The notes under the pieces were generated by a model. That model worked only from the letters and a program-made list of their open reading frames with translations, made no database searches and was not told where the DNA came from. A DNA stretch of 47,742 nucleotides, from assembly GCA_018261895.1 (NCBI GenBank), contig JAGTRT010000021.1:1-47742 (forward strand), in the 5' to 3' direction. A program made the position numbers and the translations under genes. This DNA is from Pseudomonadota bacterium. Its GTDB lineage: Bacteria > Pseudomonadota > Gammaproteobacteria > Burkholderiales > Rhodocyclaceae. This document shows, piece after piece, positions 1 to 9,611 of this stretch (the stretch's first letter is position 1; each line of letters starts with the position of its first letter).

Positions 1-513
1 GTACAGGCTCCACAGTTCCGGGCGCTGGTTCTTCGGGTCCCACTGGCCGAACTCGTCGCGGAAGCTGAAGATGCGTTCCTTGGCGCGGGCCTTTTCCTCG
101 TCGCGACGGGCGCCGCCGATGCAGGCGTCGAAGCCGAATTCCTCGATGGCTTCGAGCAGCGTCACCGACTGGTGCTTGTTGCGCGATTCGCCTTCGTGCT
201 TGAGGACGACCGTGCCGCGCTTCATCGAGTCTTCTACCGAGCGGACGATCAGGCGTTCGCCCAATTCAGCCGCACGCTTGTCGCGGAAGGCGACGACTTC
301 CTGATAGTTATGGCCGGTGTCGATGTGCATGAGCGGGAAAGGGAACTTGCCCGGGCGGAAGGCCTTTTCGGCGATGCGCAGCATGCAGATCGAGTCCTTG
401 CCGCCGGAAAAGAGCAGCACCGGGTTGGAACACTGGCCGGCCACTTCGCGCATGATGTGGATGGCTTCGGCTTCGAGCCAGTCCAGATGAGAGAGGGTAG
501 TGCGTTGAGTCAT
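1..513 (-). CDS. cysD: CysD, sulfate adenylyltransferase subunit 2 (partial, N-terminal 171 residues)
   Basis: Small subunit of heterodimeric ATP sulfurylase, which with the CysN GTPase makes adenosine 5'-phosphosulfate (APS) from sulfate and ATP in the cytoplasm. Only the 5' part lies in the window; the family is about 300 residues. The PP-loop ATP-pyrophosphatase motif is visible as LFSGGKDS near residue 34, followed by HIDTGHNYQE and the family signature GARRDEEKARAKERI. The start ATG (513-511) gives a protein beginning MTQRTTLSHLDWLEAEAIHI, which fits CysD. cysN would be expected to the left of the window. The product feeds the CysH and CysI reductases encoded about 31 kb to the right, so the sulfur pathway is split over two loci here. 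Confidence 0.93.
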   Translation of the reverse strand, partial: MTQRTTLSHLDWLEAEAIHIMREVAGQCSNPVLLFSGGKDSICMLRIAEKAFRPGKFPFPLMHIDTGHNYQEVVAFRDKRAAELGERLIVRSVEDSMKRGTVVLKHEGESRNKHQSVTLLEAIEEFGFDACIGGARRDEEKARAKERIFSFRDEFGQWDPKNQRPELWSLY

Positions 514-579
514 TGCTGGGGAATCCGCAGGGATTGTCGAATGGTTTGGATTGTAGCAAGTCCTTAATATTCGTTTAAG

Positions 580-598
580 AACAAGTGCGCATCTTGTT
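580..598. promoter_or_regulatory. Inverted repeat between cysD and sodC
   Basis: A 6-bp perfect dyad, AACAAG and CTTGTT separated by 7 nt, sits in the AT-rich divergent intergenic region about 67 bp upstream of the cysD start and 100 bp upstream of sodC. The position fits an operator or promoter element. No regulator can be assigned from the sequence. Confidence 0.25.
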
Positions 599-698
599 AT
601 TTCCAATAATTATAAGAATGAGCTGGGCATGCCGGAACATTTGCCCTCGACGAGAGTCTGATCATGATTAAGCAGGCTTCTTCCCGCGAGGATTCAAC

Positions 699-1217
699 AT
701 GCAGCTACGTTCCGCCATTGCCCTGAATGCCTTGGCCATCGCCTTGATTGCGAGTTGCGCCACGCCCTTTTCCCGCCCCTCGGCCAGTGCCGATCTGCAG
801 GCCCGGTCCGGGAGCGCGGTGAGCGGCACGGTGACGTTTTCCGAGCAGGATGGGCGCTTGCGTGTCGAAGCCAAGGTGGCCGGCCTGACGCCGGGCGAAC
901 ACGGCTTCCATGTTCATGAAGCCGGCGACTGCAGTGCGCCGGACGCTACCAGCGCCAAAGGCCATTTCAATCCGACCGCCAAGCAGCACGGCCATCACGC
1001 CGGCGACGAGCGTCACGGTGGAGACATGCCCAACCTGATCGCCAACGCGCAGGGCGAAGCCGTCTACCGGGCCGAGTTGCGTGGCCTGACCCTGAACGGC
1101 GCGACCGGCGTGGTTGGGCGCAGCGTCGTGATCCATGCCGACCCGGACGACTACAAGTCGCAGCCGGCCGGCAACTCGGGCAAGCGCATCGCCTGCGGCG
1201 TCATCGCGGCGCGCTGA
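699..1217 (+). CDS. sodC: SodC, periplasmic Cu/Zn superoxide dismutase lipoprotein
   Basis: Dismutates superoxide outside the cytoplasm. The N-terminus is a lipoprotein signal with the lipobox IASC, predicting lipidation at Cys20. The Cu/Zn SOD fold is shown by the copper-ligand motif GEHGFHVHEAGDC, the zinc-loop motif GHFNPTAKQHG with further His residues, GDMPN, the metal-bridging IHADPDDY and the C-terminal SGKRIACGVI. The length of 172 residues is normal for a bacterial SodC. The start is supported by GAGG at the usual distance upstream. A copy of the dispersed 36-bp repeat begins only 2 nt after the stop codon. Confidence 0.95.
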   Translation: MQLRSAIALNALAIALIASCATPFSRPSASADLQARSGSAVSGTVTFSEQDGRLRVEAKVAGLTPGEHGFHVHEAGDCSAPDATSAKGHFNPTAKQHGHHAGDERHGGDMPNLIANAQGEAVYRAELRGLTLNGATGVVGRSVVIHADPDDYKSQPAGNSGKRIACGVIAAR

Positions 1218-1219
1218 CG

Positions 1220-1254
1220 ATTTCGATTTTGGCCAAAATTTCCGGTTGACCGTC
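1220..1254 (+). repeat. Dispersed 36-bp repeat, copy 1
   Basis: Starts ATTTCGATTTTGGCC and ends CCGGTTGACCGTC, in the T-rich (forward) orientation, 2 nt downstream of the sodC stop. This copy also contains a perfect 14-bp palindrome, ATTTTGGCCAAAAT, not present in the other copies. Confidence 0.85.
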
Positions 1255-1537
1255 AAAAGCGCCGGGCGGCAGCAGTCCGCCCGGACATTCGTGCCCCAAG
1301 CCCGTTTTTGCGTCGTGGCCCGGGAAGCGCTGCGGCGTATTCCGGGTGACCGGCGCTGCCCGCCGTTCCCATGCCCTGATGGCTGAAAAATTGTCGGAAA
1401 TACTTACACCGCCCAAAATGCCAAATCATTTTTCGTTGTGCTCATGGGCTTTTCAGGCGTAGGCATCATGTTTGCTGAGGGTTCGCAAACGGCTTTTTGG
1501 TAGCCGGGAATGTGGGCGAACTTGAGGCGGGAAGCAC

Positions 1538-1885
1538 ATGACTGAAGCAGAAAAAGCGGGCGAACAAACAATCAGAATCCTGCTCGAAGCCCTGACCACC
1601 ATTTCCTATCTGCGCGGTCAGGACGAGCGGGCGGCCGGCATTGCCGAATTTGCCCTCGATCAATACGAAAAAGCCATGCGCCATGGCGGGCATGTGGAGG
1701 GCTCGACTGAGTTGCAATATCTGCCCGGCCTGTGTCCGGAGCAGCGCAATCTTCACGCACTCCGGCGCAACTACGACCGGCGATCGATCAACTACGGCCC
1801 GCCTATCGGCCAGGCGGAACAGCGGCTCGGTGCGGAACGGCGAATAAATCTGGATCGTCGCAGCGAGGAGCAGGCGTACAGTTGA
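1538..1885 (+). CDS. Small hypothetical protein with an RR/GPP/ERR C-terminal motif
   Basis: A 115-residue protein of unknown function. The N-terminal half is predicted helical and mildly acidic; the C-terminal third is rich in paired arginines. A stretch reading DRR-4x-GPP-x-G-2x-E-x-R-3x-ERR aligns without gaps to the small protein at 9612-9848, which supports both being real genes. A purine-rich GAGGCGGGA precedes the ATG. The preceding 280 bp (1255-1537) and the 86 bp that follow hold no other recognisable gene. No domain is recognised, and an overlapping antisense frame is longer but has no coding features. Confidence 0.55.
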   Translation: MTEAEKAGEQTIRILLEALTTISYLRGQDERAAGIAEFALDQYEKAMRHGGHVEGSTELQYLPGLCPEQRNLHALRRNYDRRSINYGPPIGQAEQRLGAERRINLDRRSEEQAYS

Positions 1886-1971
1886 AGCGCCTGCATTGAC
1901 CAAAAGCTGGTGGGCACCGCGGGATAGCGTTTCGCCTGCGGCGTGATCGCCGTCCGCCGGGCTCGCCCGGG

Positions 1972-2007
1972 ATTTCAATTTTGGCCTTTTTTTCCGGTTG
2001 ACCGTGA
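1972..2007 (+). repeat. Dispersed 36-bp repeat, copy 2
   Basis: Forward copy (ATTTCAATTTTGGCC ... CCGGTTGACCGTGA), 9 nt beyond the fumC stop codon. Relative to fumC, which is on the minus strand, it lies in the reverse orientation. Confidence 0.88.
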
Positions 2008-2016
2008 GATCGGACG

Positions 2017-3414
2017 CTACGGTCGAATCATCCCGGACGGCACCACCCAGCGGTCAAAATCGTCGAGCGAAACGTAATCGAGGGCCAGCGCCGCCTGCCT
2101 GAGCGTCGTACCGTCGCGGCTGGCCCGCTTGGCGATCTCGGCAGCCTTGTCGTAGCCGATGTGCGGGGTCAGCGCCGTGACCAGCATGAGCGAGCGTTCC
2201 ATGAGTTCGGCGATGCGTTTGCGGTGGGCCGTGATGCCGCGCACGCAATGCTGCTCGAAGCTGCGCATGCCGTCGCTGAGCAGGCGCACGCTTTGCAGGA
2301 AGTTGTGGGCGATCACCGGCTTGAAGACGTTGAGCTCGAAATTGCCCGAGGCGCCGCCGATGGCGATGGTCACGTCATTGCCCATGACCTGGCAGCACAG
2401 CATGGTGAGCGCCTCGCACTGGGTCGGGTTGACCTTGCCGGGCATGATCGAACTGCCCGGTTCGTTTTCCGGAATGCCGATTTCGCCGAGACCCGAGCGC
2501 GGGCCGGAGGCCAGCCAGCGGATGTCGTTGGCGATCTTCATGAGCGCCACGGCCAGCGTTTTGAGCGCGCCATGGGCCGCCACCAGGCCGTCGTGGCTGG
2601 CCAGCGCGGCAAACTTGTTGTCGGCGCTGGTGAAGGGGAATCCCGTGCGGTCGGCCAGTTCGGCCGCCACCCGCGGGCCGAAATCGGGCAGGGTGTTGAG
2701 GCCCGTGCCCACCGCCGTGCCGCCCACCGCCAGCGGGTAAAGCGAGGCCAGCGCCGCCGTGACCAGCGCCTCGGCATGCTGCAGCTGGGCGACGTACCCC
2801 GAAAACTCCTGGCCCAGCGAGAGCGGCGTGGCATCCTGCAGGTGCGTGCGGCCGATCTTGATGATATCGGCCAATTCGGCCGATTTTTCGTCCAGGCTCG
2901 CCCGCAGCGCCCTGAGGGCCGGCAACAGGTGTTTTTCAATGCCGCTCACCGCCGCGACGTGCATCGCCGTCGGGAAAATGTCGTTCGACGACTGGCCGAG
3001 GTTGACCTGGTCGTTGGGATGAACGAGGCGGGCGTCGCCGCACTGGCCGCCGAGCAGCACCGAGGCGCGGTTGGCCAGCACCTCGTTCATGTTCATGTTG
3101 GTCTGCGTGCCGGACCCGGTCTGCCAGACCGAAAGCGGGAATTCGTCGGCGAACCGGCCGTCGGCGACCTCGTTGGCGGCGAGGATGATCGCCGCGGCGA
3201 CGCTGCCGTCGAGCTTGCCGAACTGGCGATTGACGTTGGCGCAGCACGCCTTGACCAGCGCCAGGGCGCGAATCAGCTCGTCGGGCATGCGTTCCGTCGA
3301 AATCGCAAAATGGCCCAGCGAACGCTGGGTCTGGGCGCCCCACAGGCGATCCGCCGCGACATCGATGGCGCCGAAGCTGTCCTTTTCCTGGCGGTATTGG
3401 GTGACTGCGGGCAT
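2017..3414 (-). CDS. fumC: FumC, class II fumarate hydratase
   Basis: Reversible hydration of fumarate to L-malate in the TCA cycle; an iron-free, oxygen-stable homotetramer. The 465-residue product matches the family length. The superfamily signature [11 protein letters not shown] is present, as are [13 protein letters not shown], the substrate-site [14 protein letters not shown] and the [10 protein letters not shown] segment. The reading frame stays open upstream to about 3546, but the start at 3414 is preferred: it gives the normal N-terminus ([17 protein letters not shown]) and follows a strong GAGGAGG ribosome-binding site. Gene is monocistronic, divergent from the histidine kinase, with a repeat copy just after its stop. 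Confidence 0.96.
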   Translation of the reverse strand: MPAVTQYRQEKDSFGAIDVAADRLWGAQTQRSLGHFAISTERMPDELIRALALVKACCANVNRQFGKLDGSVAAAIILAANEVADGRFADEFPLSVWQTGSGTQTNMNMNEVLANRASVLLGGQCGDARLVHPNDQVNLGQSSNDIFPTAMHVAAVSGIEKHLLPALRALRASLDEKSAELADIIKIGRTHLQDATPLSLGQEFSGYVAQLQHAEALVTAALASLYPLAVGGTAVGTGLNTLPDFGPRVAAELADRTGFPFTSADNKFAALASHDGLVAAHGALKTLAVALMKIANDIRWLASGPRSGLGEIGIPENEPGSSIMPGKVNPTQCEALTMLCCQVMGNDVTIAIGGASGNFELNVFKPVIAHNFLQSVRLLSDGMRSFEQHCVRGITAHRKRIAELMERSLMLVTALTPHIGYDKAAEIAKRASRDGTTLRQAALALDYVSLDDFDRWVVPSGMIRP

Positions 3415-3508
3415 GGTGACCTCCTCGCCGGCCGCCATGGGCATCGGTGACGCGCTGGGGCCTGCAGGTTGGAGTCCCGGCCAGCCGCTAGGTTCGCGCT
3501 GAATTGCT

Positions 3509-3536
3509 TTGCCAGCGCCCTTCGGGGCTGTATACA
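3509..3536 (+). promoter_or_regulatory. Putative sigma-70 promoter for the hybrid histidine kinase
   Basis: TTGCCA at 3509-3514 and TATACA at 3531-3536 are separated by 16 bp, a good housekeeping-promoter spacing. It points into the kinase gene at 3660. Read from sequence only. Confidence 0.45.
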
Positions 3537-3659
3537 ATCGGCGCAAGGCAATATTGCTGAACCGGTTTTTGGAGTGCGGGTTGAAATCTTGGTTGTCGAA
3601 TGGGTCTGCAGGCCGCGCCGCGCTCGACTGCTCGTGCGCGGCGGCGAGGAGGGCTTAGC

Positions 3660-6530
3660 GTGAATCGCCGATTCCTTCGTCTCATGACTGCCGCGCTGGT
3701 CATCGGCGGCCTGGCGCTGGCCATCTACTTCGCCGAGAAAATCAATCGCGAACAGTTTGCCTCGGCCGAACGCGCCGAGGTGCTGCACAGCCTGACCGTG
3801 GTCCGCGATGCGCTCGAAGGCAACCTCAACAGCGACATCCAGCTCGTGCGTGGCCTGATTGCCGTCATCGCGCTGGTTCCGGATGCCGGACAGAAACGCT
3901 TCGAAATGGCCGCTCAGCCGCTGTTTTCCGGGCGCACCCAACTCCGGAACATCGTCGGCGCGCCGGACATGGTCATCCGCTGGGTCTATCCGCTGTCCGG
4001 CAACGAAAAAGCCGTCGGCCTCGATTACCGCACGGTGCCCGGACAATTCGCGGCCGTCGAACAGGCGCGGCTCACCCGCCAGGTCGTGCTGGCCGGGCCG
4101 ATCAACCTCGTCCAGGGCGGCGTTGGCCTGGTCGCCCGCCTGCCCGTCTATCTGCCGGACAAGGACGGGCGCGAGTATTTCTGGGGCATCGTTAGCGCCG
4201 TGATCGACAGCGAAAAGCTGTTTGCCGCCAGCGGCCTGAAGGACGAGACGCTGCCGGTCGCCATCGCCATTCGCGGCAAGGATGCCAAGGGGCCGGAAGG
4301 CGACGTGTTCTTCGGCGATCCTGCCGTTTTCAATGCCAAGCCCGTGCAGGCCACCATTCACCTGCCTCACGGCAGCTGGGAAATCGCCGCCATCCCGCGG
4401 GGCGGCTGGAAAGCGGTGCCGGACAACCTGTGGTCGTTGCGTCTCGGCTTCATGCTGGTCGTCATTCTGCTCACGGGCGCCTTCGTCACCCTGTGGCGTG
4501 CCTTCTCGCTGGCCTCCTCGGCAACCGAGCGGGCCGAAGCGACCCGCCGTCAGCTCTTCGCCAGCCTGCAGCACATGCCCAACGTCGCCATCCAGTGGTT
4601 CGACGCCGACGGCCGCGTGATCTACTGGAACCCCGCATCGGAAAGCCTTTATGGCTGGTCGGTGCGCGAGGCGATGGGAAGGACGATGGACCAGCTCGGC
4701 CTCAACAACCCGGTTTCGGCCGAGTCGCGTGGCATCCTGGCGCGCTCCGCCATAAATGGCGAAGCGTCGGGAACCATCGAATACGTCACGCAGACGCGCG
4801 GCGGCGACCAGCGCTGGGTGGAATCGTCGGCCTTCCTGATTCCCGGTGACGAACTGTCCCCGCACATCCTCGTCTGCATGGATATCGACATCACCAAGCG
4901 CAAGCGGGCGGAGCAGGCGGTGGCCGATTTCAATCGCGACTTCGAAGCCTTCCTGAGCCAGACCACCGATTTCGTTTACTTCAAGGATGCCCTTGGCCGC
5001 CTGCGTTTCTGCAGCCAGACGATGGCCAACATCACCGGTCACGCGAATTGGCGAGACTTGATTGGCAAACATGATCGGGAAATCTTCCCGCCAGACGTCG
5101 CCCGGCTTTACGAGGAAGAGGAACGCGCCGTGTTTGCCGAAGGCCGGCCGCTCCTCGCCCGGATCGATCCCTACTACGATGCCGATGGCCAGCCCGGCTA
5201 CGTCGAAACCAACAAGTGGCCGCTCTTCGACGAGCAGCACCGGGTCATCGGCCTGTTCGGCATCAGCCGTGACATCTCCGAGCGCGTGCGCGACGAGGAA
5301 GAGCTGAAGAACTACCGCCTGCATCTCGAAGAACTGGTCGCCCGCCGCACGGCCGAGCTGGCCGTCGCCAAGGATGCCGCCGAGGCCGCCAACGTTGCGA
5401 AGAGCGCCTTCCTGGCCAACATGTCGCACGAAATCCGCACGCCGCTCAACGCCATCACCGGCATGGCCCACCTCATCCGCCGCAGCGGTCTCGAAGCAGA
5501 ACAGATGGAACGCCTCGACCGCCTGGAACTGGCCAGCGAACACCTGCTCGAAATCATCAACGCCATCCTCGACCTGTCCAAGATCGAAGCCGGCAAATTC
5601 AGCCTCGAAGCCGCTCCCGTCAAGGTCAGCAGCCTGCTCACCAACGTCGTTTCCATGATGAAGGACCGCGCCCAGGCCAAGCACCTGCAATTGACCGCCG
5701 AGGCCGTGCCGCCCCTGCCCAACCTGCTCGGCGACCCGACGCGCCTGCAGCAGGCGCTGCTCAACTACGTGACCAATGCCATCAAGTTCACCGACAAGGG
5801 CAGCATCAGCCTGCGGGTCCGGGCGGTGGAAGAGGATGCGGCCAGCGTCGTGCTGCGTTTCGAGGTCGAAGATTCCGGGATCGGCATCGCCGAAGAAGAA
5901 ATACCCCGCCTCTTCAATGCCTTCGAACAGGCCGACAACTCCACCACGCGCAAGTACGGCGGCACGGGCCTCGGCCTCGCCATCACCAAAAAACTTGCCA
6001 ACCTCATGGGCGGCGACGCCGGTGCCGTCGGCATGCCGGGCCAGGGCAGCACCTTCTGGCTGACCGTTCGCCTGACGCGGGGCGGTGAATTCGACATTGT
6101 GGGCGACGCCGAAAGCACGGACGGCAGCGCCGAAATACTGCGCCAGGAATACCCCGGTTGCCGCGTCCTGCTCGTCGAGGACGAGCCGATCAACCAGGAA
6201 ATCGCCCAGGCCATGCTCGACGACGTCGGCCTGCTCGTCGACATCGCCGATGACGGCCAGGCCGCCATCGACATGCTCGAACGCCAGAACTACGACCTCG
6301 TCCTCATGGACATGCAAATGCCGCGCATGGACGGCCTGACCGCCACCCGGCAGATACGGGCCAACACCAAATGGGCCGCCATGCCCATCCTCGCCATGAC
6401 CGCCAACGCCTTCGCCGAAGACAAGGCCCGCTGCCTGGAAGTCGGCATGAACGACTTCATCGCCAAACCAGTCGACCCGGCACGGCTATACGCCATCCTG
6501 CTCAAGTGGTTGAGTCGGGTGGAAGCTTAG
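3660..6530 (+). CDS. Hybrid sensor histidine kinase: CHASE-PAS-PAS-HisKA-HATPase-receiver
   Basis: Membrane-anchored hybrid two-component kinase of about 956 residues. Order: transmembrane helix 1 (about 8-26); periplasmic CHASE domain (about 35-215), including [10 protein letters not shown] and [10 protein letters not shown]; transmembrane helix 2 (about 258-283); PAS 1 (about 296-415); PAS 2 (about 425-545); short coiled coil; HisKA with phosphoacceptor His590 in [11 protein letters not shown]; HATPase_c with NAIKF (N box), DSGIGI and [10 protein letters not shown]-terminal receiver with phosphoacceptor Asp884 in [11 protein letters not shown] and the conserved NDFIAKP. The GTG at 3660 is preferred over an in-frame ATG at 3600 because GAGGAGG lies 7 nt before it. 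The CHASE ligand is unknown and no partner regulator or Hpt is adjacent; the Hpt at 40381 is a possible distant partner. Confidence 0.92.
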   Translation: MNRRFLRLMTAALVIGGLALAIYFAEKINREQFASAERAEVLHSLTVVRDALEGNLNSDIQLVRGLIAVIALVPDAGQKRFEMAAQPLFSGRTQLRNIVGAPDMVIRWVYPLSGNEKAVGLDYRTVPGQFAAVEQARLTRQVVLAGPINLVQGGVGLVARLPVYLPDKDGREYFWGIVSAVIDSEKLFAASGLKDETLPVAIAIRGKDAKGPEGDVFFGDPAVFNAKPVQATIHLPHGSWEIAAIPRGGWKAVPDNLWSLRLGFMLVVILLTGAFVTLWRAFSLASSATERAEATRRQLFASLQHMPNVAIQWFDADGRVIYWNPASESLYGWSVREAMGRTMDQLGLNNPVSAESRGILARSAINGEASGTIEYVTQTRGGDQRWVESSAFLIPGDELSPHILVCMDIDITKRKRAEQAVADFNRDFEAFLSQTTDFVYFKDALGRLRFCSQTMANITGHANWRDLIGKHDREIFPPDVARLYEEEERAVFAEGRPLLARIDPYYDADGQPGYVETNKWPLFDEQHRVIGLFGISRDISERVRDEEELKNYRLHLEELVARRTAELAVAKDAAEAANVAKSAFLANMSHEIRTPLNAITGMAHLIRRSGLEAEQMERLDRLELASEHLLEIINAILDLSKIEAGKFSLEAAPVKVSSLLTNVVSMMKDRAQAKHLQLTAEAVPPLPNLLGDPTRLQQALLNYVTNAIKFTDKGSISLRVRAVEEDAASVVLRFEVEDSGIGIAEEEIPRLFNAFEQADNSTTRKYGGTGLGLAITKKLANLMGGDAGAVGMPGQGSTFWLTVRLTRGGEFDIVGDAESTDGSAEILRQEYPGCRVLLVEDEPINQEIAQAMLDDVGLLVDIADDGQAAIDMLERQNYDLVLMDMQMPRMDGLTATRQIRANTKWAAMPILAMTANAFAEDKARCLEVGMNDFIAKPVDPARLYAILLKWLSRVEA

Positions 6531-6871
6531 GCGGCTGAGCCGGCGCTGAAGAGCGGCTGGTCCGCGTTTGGCCTGGAACGGCCATTCAACCTTTTCTCCA
6601 AAGCTGCTATTCGCCACGGCGTTATTTTCATTGGCGTACAAAATCTTCGACGGTTTGTACTATCATTGAATATGCCGTTAGCATGCGTAAGACTACCCAC
6701 AATGAATCAATCGATTATTTTGAATTGGGATGTTTTCGATTGTCTCTATGCCGTCCAGTGGGCCCGTTGAATGACTGTTAGGCGTTTTTACGCTCAATGA
6801 TTTTTGCAACGGGGTATGCATAGGGCATTTTTGCCTTAAATGTTTCACATAACCTATTGGAGAAGAGAACC
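6531..6871. other. AT-rich gene-free stretch
   Basis: About 340 bp with clearly lower GC than its neighbours and no convincing ORF. It leads into the small bacteriocin-like gene and probably holds its promoter, though no clean -35/-10 pair stands out. The composition change suggests that this stretch and the next gene were acquired together. Confidence 0.4.
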
Positions 6872-7240
6872 ATGTCTAACTTATTCACGCCCGATCAGGC
6901 ACGATACATCATGCAGCAAACGGCAAATTCATTGCGGAGTCCTAAGCTCGCAGGCTCGTTGGCTGCGACAGATGGCTTTGGCTGCGTTGCTTGCAAGATT
7001 GGACTTAACGTTGCCGCAGGTGCGACGATTGCTGCTTTAATTGCGCTAATGCTTGCAACACCAGAGTTTGCGCCAGAGGAAATTGCCGCTGAAGTTGCCA
7101 TCATAGCCGCCGTTACGGGGCTCGATGCAGCGACGATAATAGCTATTTTACAAGCTATAGTAGCTGCCGGTGCAGCGGGCGGGGCTGCAGCTGTAGAGGC
7201 GGCAATTGAAGCTCTTTGCCAACAGATGGGCGCTTGTTGA
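6872..7240 (+). CDS. Small Cys-containing, Ala-rich peptide, possibly halocin-C8-like bacteriocin
   Basis: A 122-residue product. Residues 1 to about 35 are polar and leader-like; then comes DGFGCVACK, a long hydrophobic Ala/Ile-rich stretch with two or three helical segments, and an end reading ALCQQMGAC. The GC-x-ACK motif followed by a C-5x-C terminus recalls halocin C8 (GCSACK ... AGLC) and its bacterial relatives; this is from memory and not checked. The ATG at 6872 is chosen over an in-frame TTG at 6857 because GGAGAAGAG sits directly upstream. No immunity, transporter or protease gene is adjacent. Base composition and the AT-rich flanks differ from the surrounding chromosome. It could instead be a small toxin or membrane peptide. 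Confidence 0.6.
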   Translation: MSNLFTPDQARYIMQQTANSLRSPKLAGSLAATDGFGCVACKIGLNVAAGATIAALIALMLATPEFAPEEIAAEVAIIAAVTGLDAATIIAILQAIVAAGAAGGAAAVEAAIEALCQQMGAC

Positions 7241-7297
7241 TTACCCGAATCCGGTAAGAGGCCTTAATCAGTTGTGAGGTCATAGAATGCGTTGAGA

Positions 7298-7340
7298 AAC
7301 GAAGCGCACCATTTGCTTTACTCAAATGATGCGTTTCGTT
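7298..7340 (+). terminator. Long hairpin downstream of the peptide gene
   Basis: Two 18-nt arms (AACGAAGCGCACCATTTG and CAAATGATGCGTTTCGTT) pair with 16 Watson-Crick pairs, one G-U and one mismatch around a 7-nt loop. It begins 57 nt after the stop of the bacteriocin-like gene. There is no U-run, so it may be a transcript-stabilising or mobile-element remnant rather than a true terminator. From 7341 to 7596 nothing else is recognisable. Confidence 0.45.
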
Positions 7341-7596
7341 GCCTCGGCAAAACCTCCGCGATCCACATTTTGCCTTACAAGCTGGTCGAGCGGACGCGGG
7401 CGATAAATTCGCCGGAGGCGCTCAATGCTGGCGTTCCAGAATGATTGCTTTCCTGGTTCGCCTAGGTTCCTTTAGGGCGCCACGCGAATGTCGACTCCCA
7501 AAATGCATCGACCAGTCAATTAGTAGTCCATCGTCGAAACGACGAGTGCAGTCGAGGCTGGCCGATCCGGGGCGGGCCTGAGCGCCGCCCCTGGAT

Positions 7597-7632
7597 ATTT
7601 CAATTTTGGCCGTTTTTTCCGGTTGACCGTGA
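7597..7632 (+). repeat. Dispersed 36-bp repeat, copy 3
   Basis: Forward copy (ATTTCAATTTTGGCCG ... CCGGTTGACCGTGA), 15 nt beyond the ycaO stop; reverse relative to ycaO. Confidence 0.88.
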
Positions 7633-7647
7633 AAGCCTGCTTTTTCG

Positions 7648-9384
7648 TCAGGCCGGGAGCCCGTGGGCTTTGGCGTATTCCTTGAGGAGGCGCTGGTGCA
7701 GGTCGCAGCCGGTTAGGTCGAGGCCGGGGGAGGCTAGGCCGAAGAAGCGTTCGTCGCCGTCGAGCATGGCGACTGCGCGGTCGAGGGTGGCTTCGCCGTA
7801 GAGGCTGAACAGCGCGGCTTCGTAGTTGGCCGGGTCTTCCATATCGATGAGGGTCTGCAGGCAGGCGTAGATGCGGCGGCGGCCGGCGTCGAGTTGTTCG
7901 AAATGGCGGACCCACTCCAGCCCTTCGCGGATCGCGTCGGGGTCGCCGCCGGCCAGGGCCAGCATGGTCTTCAGTTCGCCGACGCGCAGGTCGGCCCACA
8001 GTGAGCCGGGGTCGGCGGCGAGGCCGATCAGTGCGGCAACCGGGCGTTCGTCGGCGATGTTCAACTCGTTCAGCGTGTCGAGCAGTTCGCAGCACTCGTC
8101 GTCGTTGAGTTCGGCCAGACGCAGGATGTCGGCGCGGACGACGTTGCCGTTGCTGTTGTTTTCCCATTCGAGGTCGTCGATCGGGTAGATCTCGGACATG
8201 CCGGGAACGAGGATGCGGCAGGCGTAAACGCCGAGGTGGTCGAAGTCGGCGACGTAGATGTCGTGGCCGTCGGCGTGGATGCGCTCGGCCAGCCAGGCGT
8301 AGTCGTCGGCGGTCTTGCCGTGGTCGAGGTCGTTGAAGTTCCAGTCGACGAATTCAAAATCGGCTTCCTCGCCGAGGAATTCCCAGCTGATGATGCCGCT
8401 CGAATCGACGAAGTGGATTTCGATGTTCGGCGCGCTGGCGATTTCGTCGAGGTCGAAGCCCGGGGGCGGGAAGCCGTCGAGGGCTTCGAGGGCGCGGCCC
8501 TGCAGGAGTTCGGTCAGGGCGCGTTCGAGGGCGATTTCGAAGCGCGGGTGGGCGCCGAAGCTGGCGAAGACGCCCTGATCCTTCGGGTTGAGCATGGTCA
8601 CGCACATGACCGGGTAGAGGCCGCCGAGCGAGGCGTCCTTGACCAGAATGCCGAAGCCAGCGTCGCGCAGGCCTTTGATGCCGGCGGCGATGGTCGGGTA
8701 ACGGCCGATCGCTTCTTCCGGCACGTCCGGCAAACACAGGCCTTCGGCGATGACCTTGAACTTGACGTGACGTTCGAGGATTTCCGACAGCGCCTGGGCG
8801 CGCGCCTCGGCCTGGGTGTTGCCGGCCGACATGCCGTTGCTGACGTAGAGGTTGCTGATGATATTGACCGGGAAGAAGACCTCGGCGCCATCGCGCTGGC
8901 GGACGTAGGGAATGGCGCAGATGCCGCGATCCTCGTTGCCGGAGTTCATGTCGACGAGCGTTTCGGCCGGGATGTTGCCTTCCGGGTTGTAGAAGGCCTG
9001 CAATTCGGGCGTCAGCAATTCGGCCGGCCAGTCGATGGTGTCAGGCGTCAGCGGGAACCAGCGTTCGCGCGGGTAGTGCGTGAAGGCGTGGTTGGCGATG
9101 GTGTCGCCGAGGTAGTAGTGGTTCCAGAAATAGTTGCAAGACAGGCGCTCGAAATACTCGCCGAGCGCGCTGGCGTGGGCAGCCAGCTTCGTGGCGCCCT
9201 TGCCGTTGGTGAACATCAGGTGGCAGGCGCGATTGCGGATATGCACCGACCACACGTTGTCGACCGGGTTGAGCCAGGAGCATTCCTCGATGTCGAAACC
9301 GCGGGCCGCGAGCTTGGCCTGCATGGAGGAAATGGAGTGTTCGAGCGAAGCGTCCTTGCCCGGAATGAAGTGTTCTTGTTGCAT
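7648..9384 (-). CDS. ycaO: YcaO-family ATP-dependent cyclodehydratase-like protein (E. coli YcaO type)
   Basis: A 578-residue protein closely resembling full-length E. coli YcaO, known there to assist RimO in beta-methylthiolation of ribosomal protein S12. The YcaO domain occupies about residues 1-390: FIPGKDASLEHSI, WSVHIRNRACHLMFTNGKG, GATKLAAHASALGEYFERLS, SGNEDRGICA, SNGMSAGNTQAEARAQAL and the helix SEILERHVKFK. A TPR-like helical C-terminus follows. The C-terminus lacks the proline-rich tail of RiPP azoline-forming YcaO enzymes. Start chosen at 9384, preceded by AGGAAG; the frame continues 38 codons upstream through a repeat copy, which is not part of the gene. Repeat copies lie on both sides. 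Confidence 0.9.
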   Translation of the reverse strand: MQQEHFIPGKDASLEHSISSMQAKLAARGFDIEECSWLNPVDNVWSVHIRNRACHLMFTNGKGATKLAAHASALGEYFERLSCNYFWNHYYLGDTIANHAFTHYPRERWFPLTPDTIDWPAELLTPELQAFYNPEGNIPAETLVDMNSGNEDRGICAIPYVRQRDGAEVFFPVNIISNLYVSNGMSAGNTQAEARAQALSEILERHVKFKVIAEGLCLPDVPEEAIGRYPTIAAGIKGLRDAGFGILVKDASLGGLYPVMCVTMLNPKDQGVFASFGAHPRFEIALERALTELLQGRALEALDGFPPPGFDLDEIASAPNIEIHFVDSSGIISWEFLGEEADFEFVDWNFNDLDHGKTADDYAWLAERIHADGHDIYVADFDHLGVYACRILVPGMSEIYPIDDLEWENNSNGNVVRADILRLAELNDDECCELLDTLNELNIADERPVAALIGLAADPGSLWADLRVGELKTMLALAGGDPDAIREGLEWVRHFEQLDAGRRRIYACLQTLIDMEDPANYEAALFSLYGEATLDRAVAMLDGDERFFGLASPGLDLTGCDLHQRLLKEYAKAHGLPA

Positions 9385-9441
9385 CGGGCTTCCTGCCTGA
9401 AGAGTGAGGAGGGCAGTGTACGTCACGCTGGCGTGAATCCA

Positions 9442-9475
9442 ACGGTCAACCGGAAAATTTGCCCAAAATCGAAAT
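9442..9475 (-). repeat. Dispersed 36-bp repeat, copy 4
   Basis: Reverse-orientation copy (ACGGTCAACCGG ... CCCAAAATCGAAAT), 57 nt upstream of the ycaO start, with AAAATTT in place of the usual A-run. Confidence 0.85.
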
Positions 9476-9611
9476 TTGTGCGGCGCCCCGCTGTCCAATT
9501 ATCGGCAAGGAATCAACGGTCTGAGGGTTTCGCAAGGTATGATGTTTTGCCAATTGCATAATTTTTGGCGCGGGATCAAAATCGGGTTTCCCATTTGTCA
9601 TGGAGACCGCC

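Noticed and set aside
3415..3546. N-terminal extension of FumC
   Set aside because: The extension has no FumC similarity, while the start at 3414 has a strong GAGGAGG site and the expected N-terminus.
3273..6317. A 1014-codon open frame on the minus strand opposite the hybrid kinase
   Set aside because: It mirrors the codon pattern of the kinase, shows no family motifs, and the kinase frame is clearly coding.
6775..6785. A GTTAGGC-like attC core upstream of the bacteriocin-like gene
   Set aside because: No partner GCCTAAC core lies within 150 bp and no stem-forming arms are present.
6872..9384. A RiPP cluster made of the bacteriocin-like peptide and ycaO
   Set aside because: The YcaO protein is the full-length E. 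coli type linked to ribosomal S12 modification and lacks the proline-rich tail of azoline synthases; the genes converge and are separated by about 400 bp with a repeat between them.
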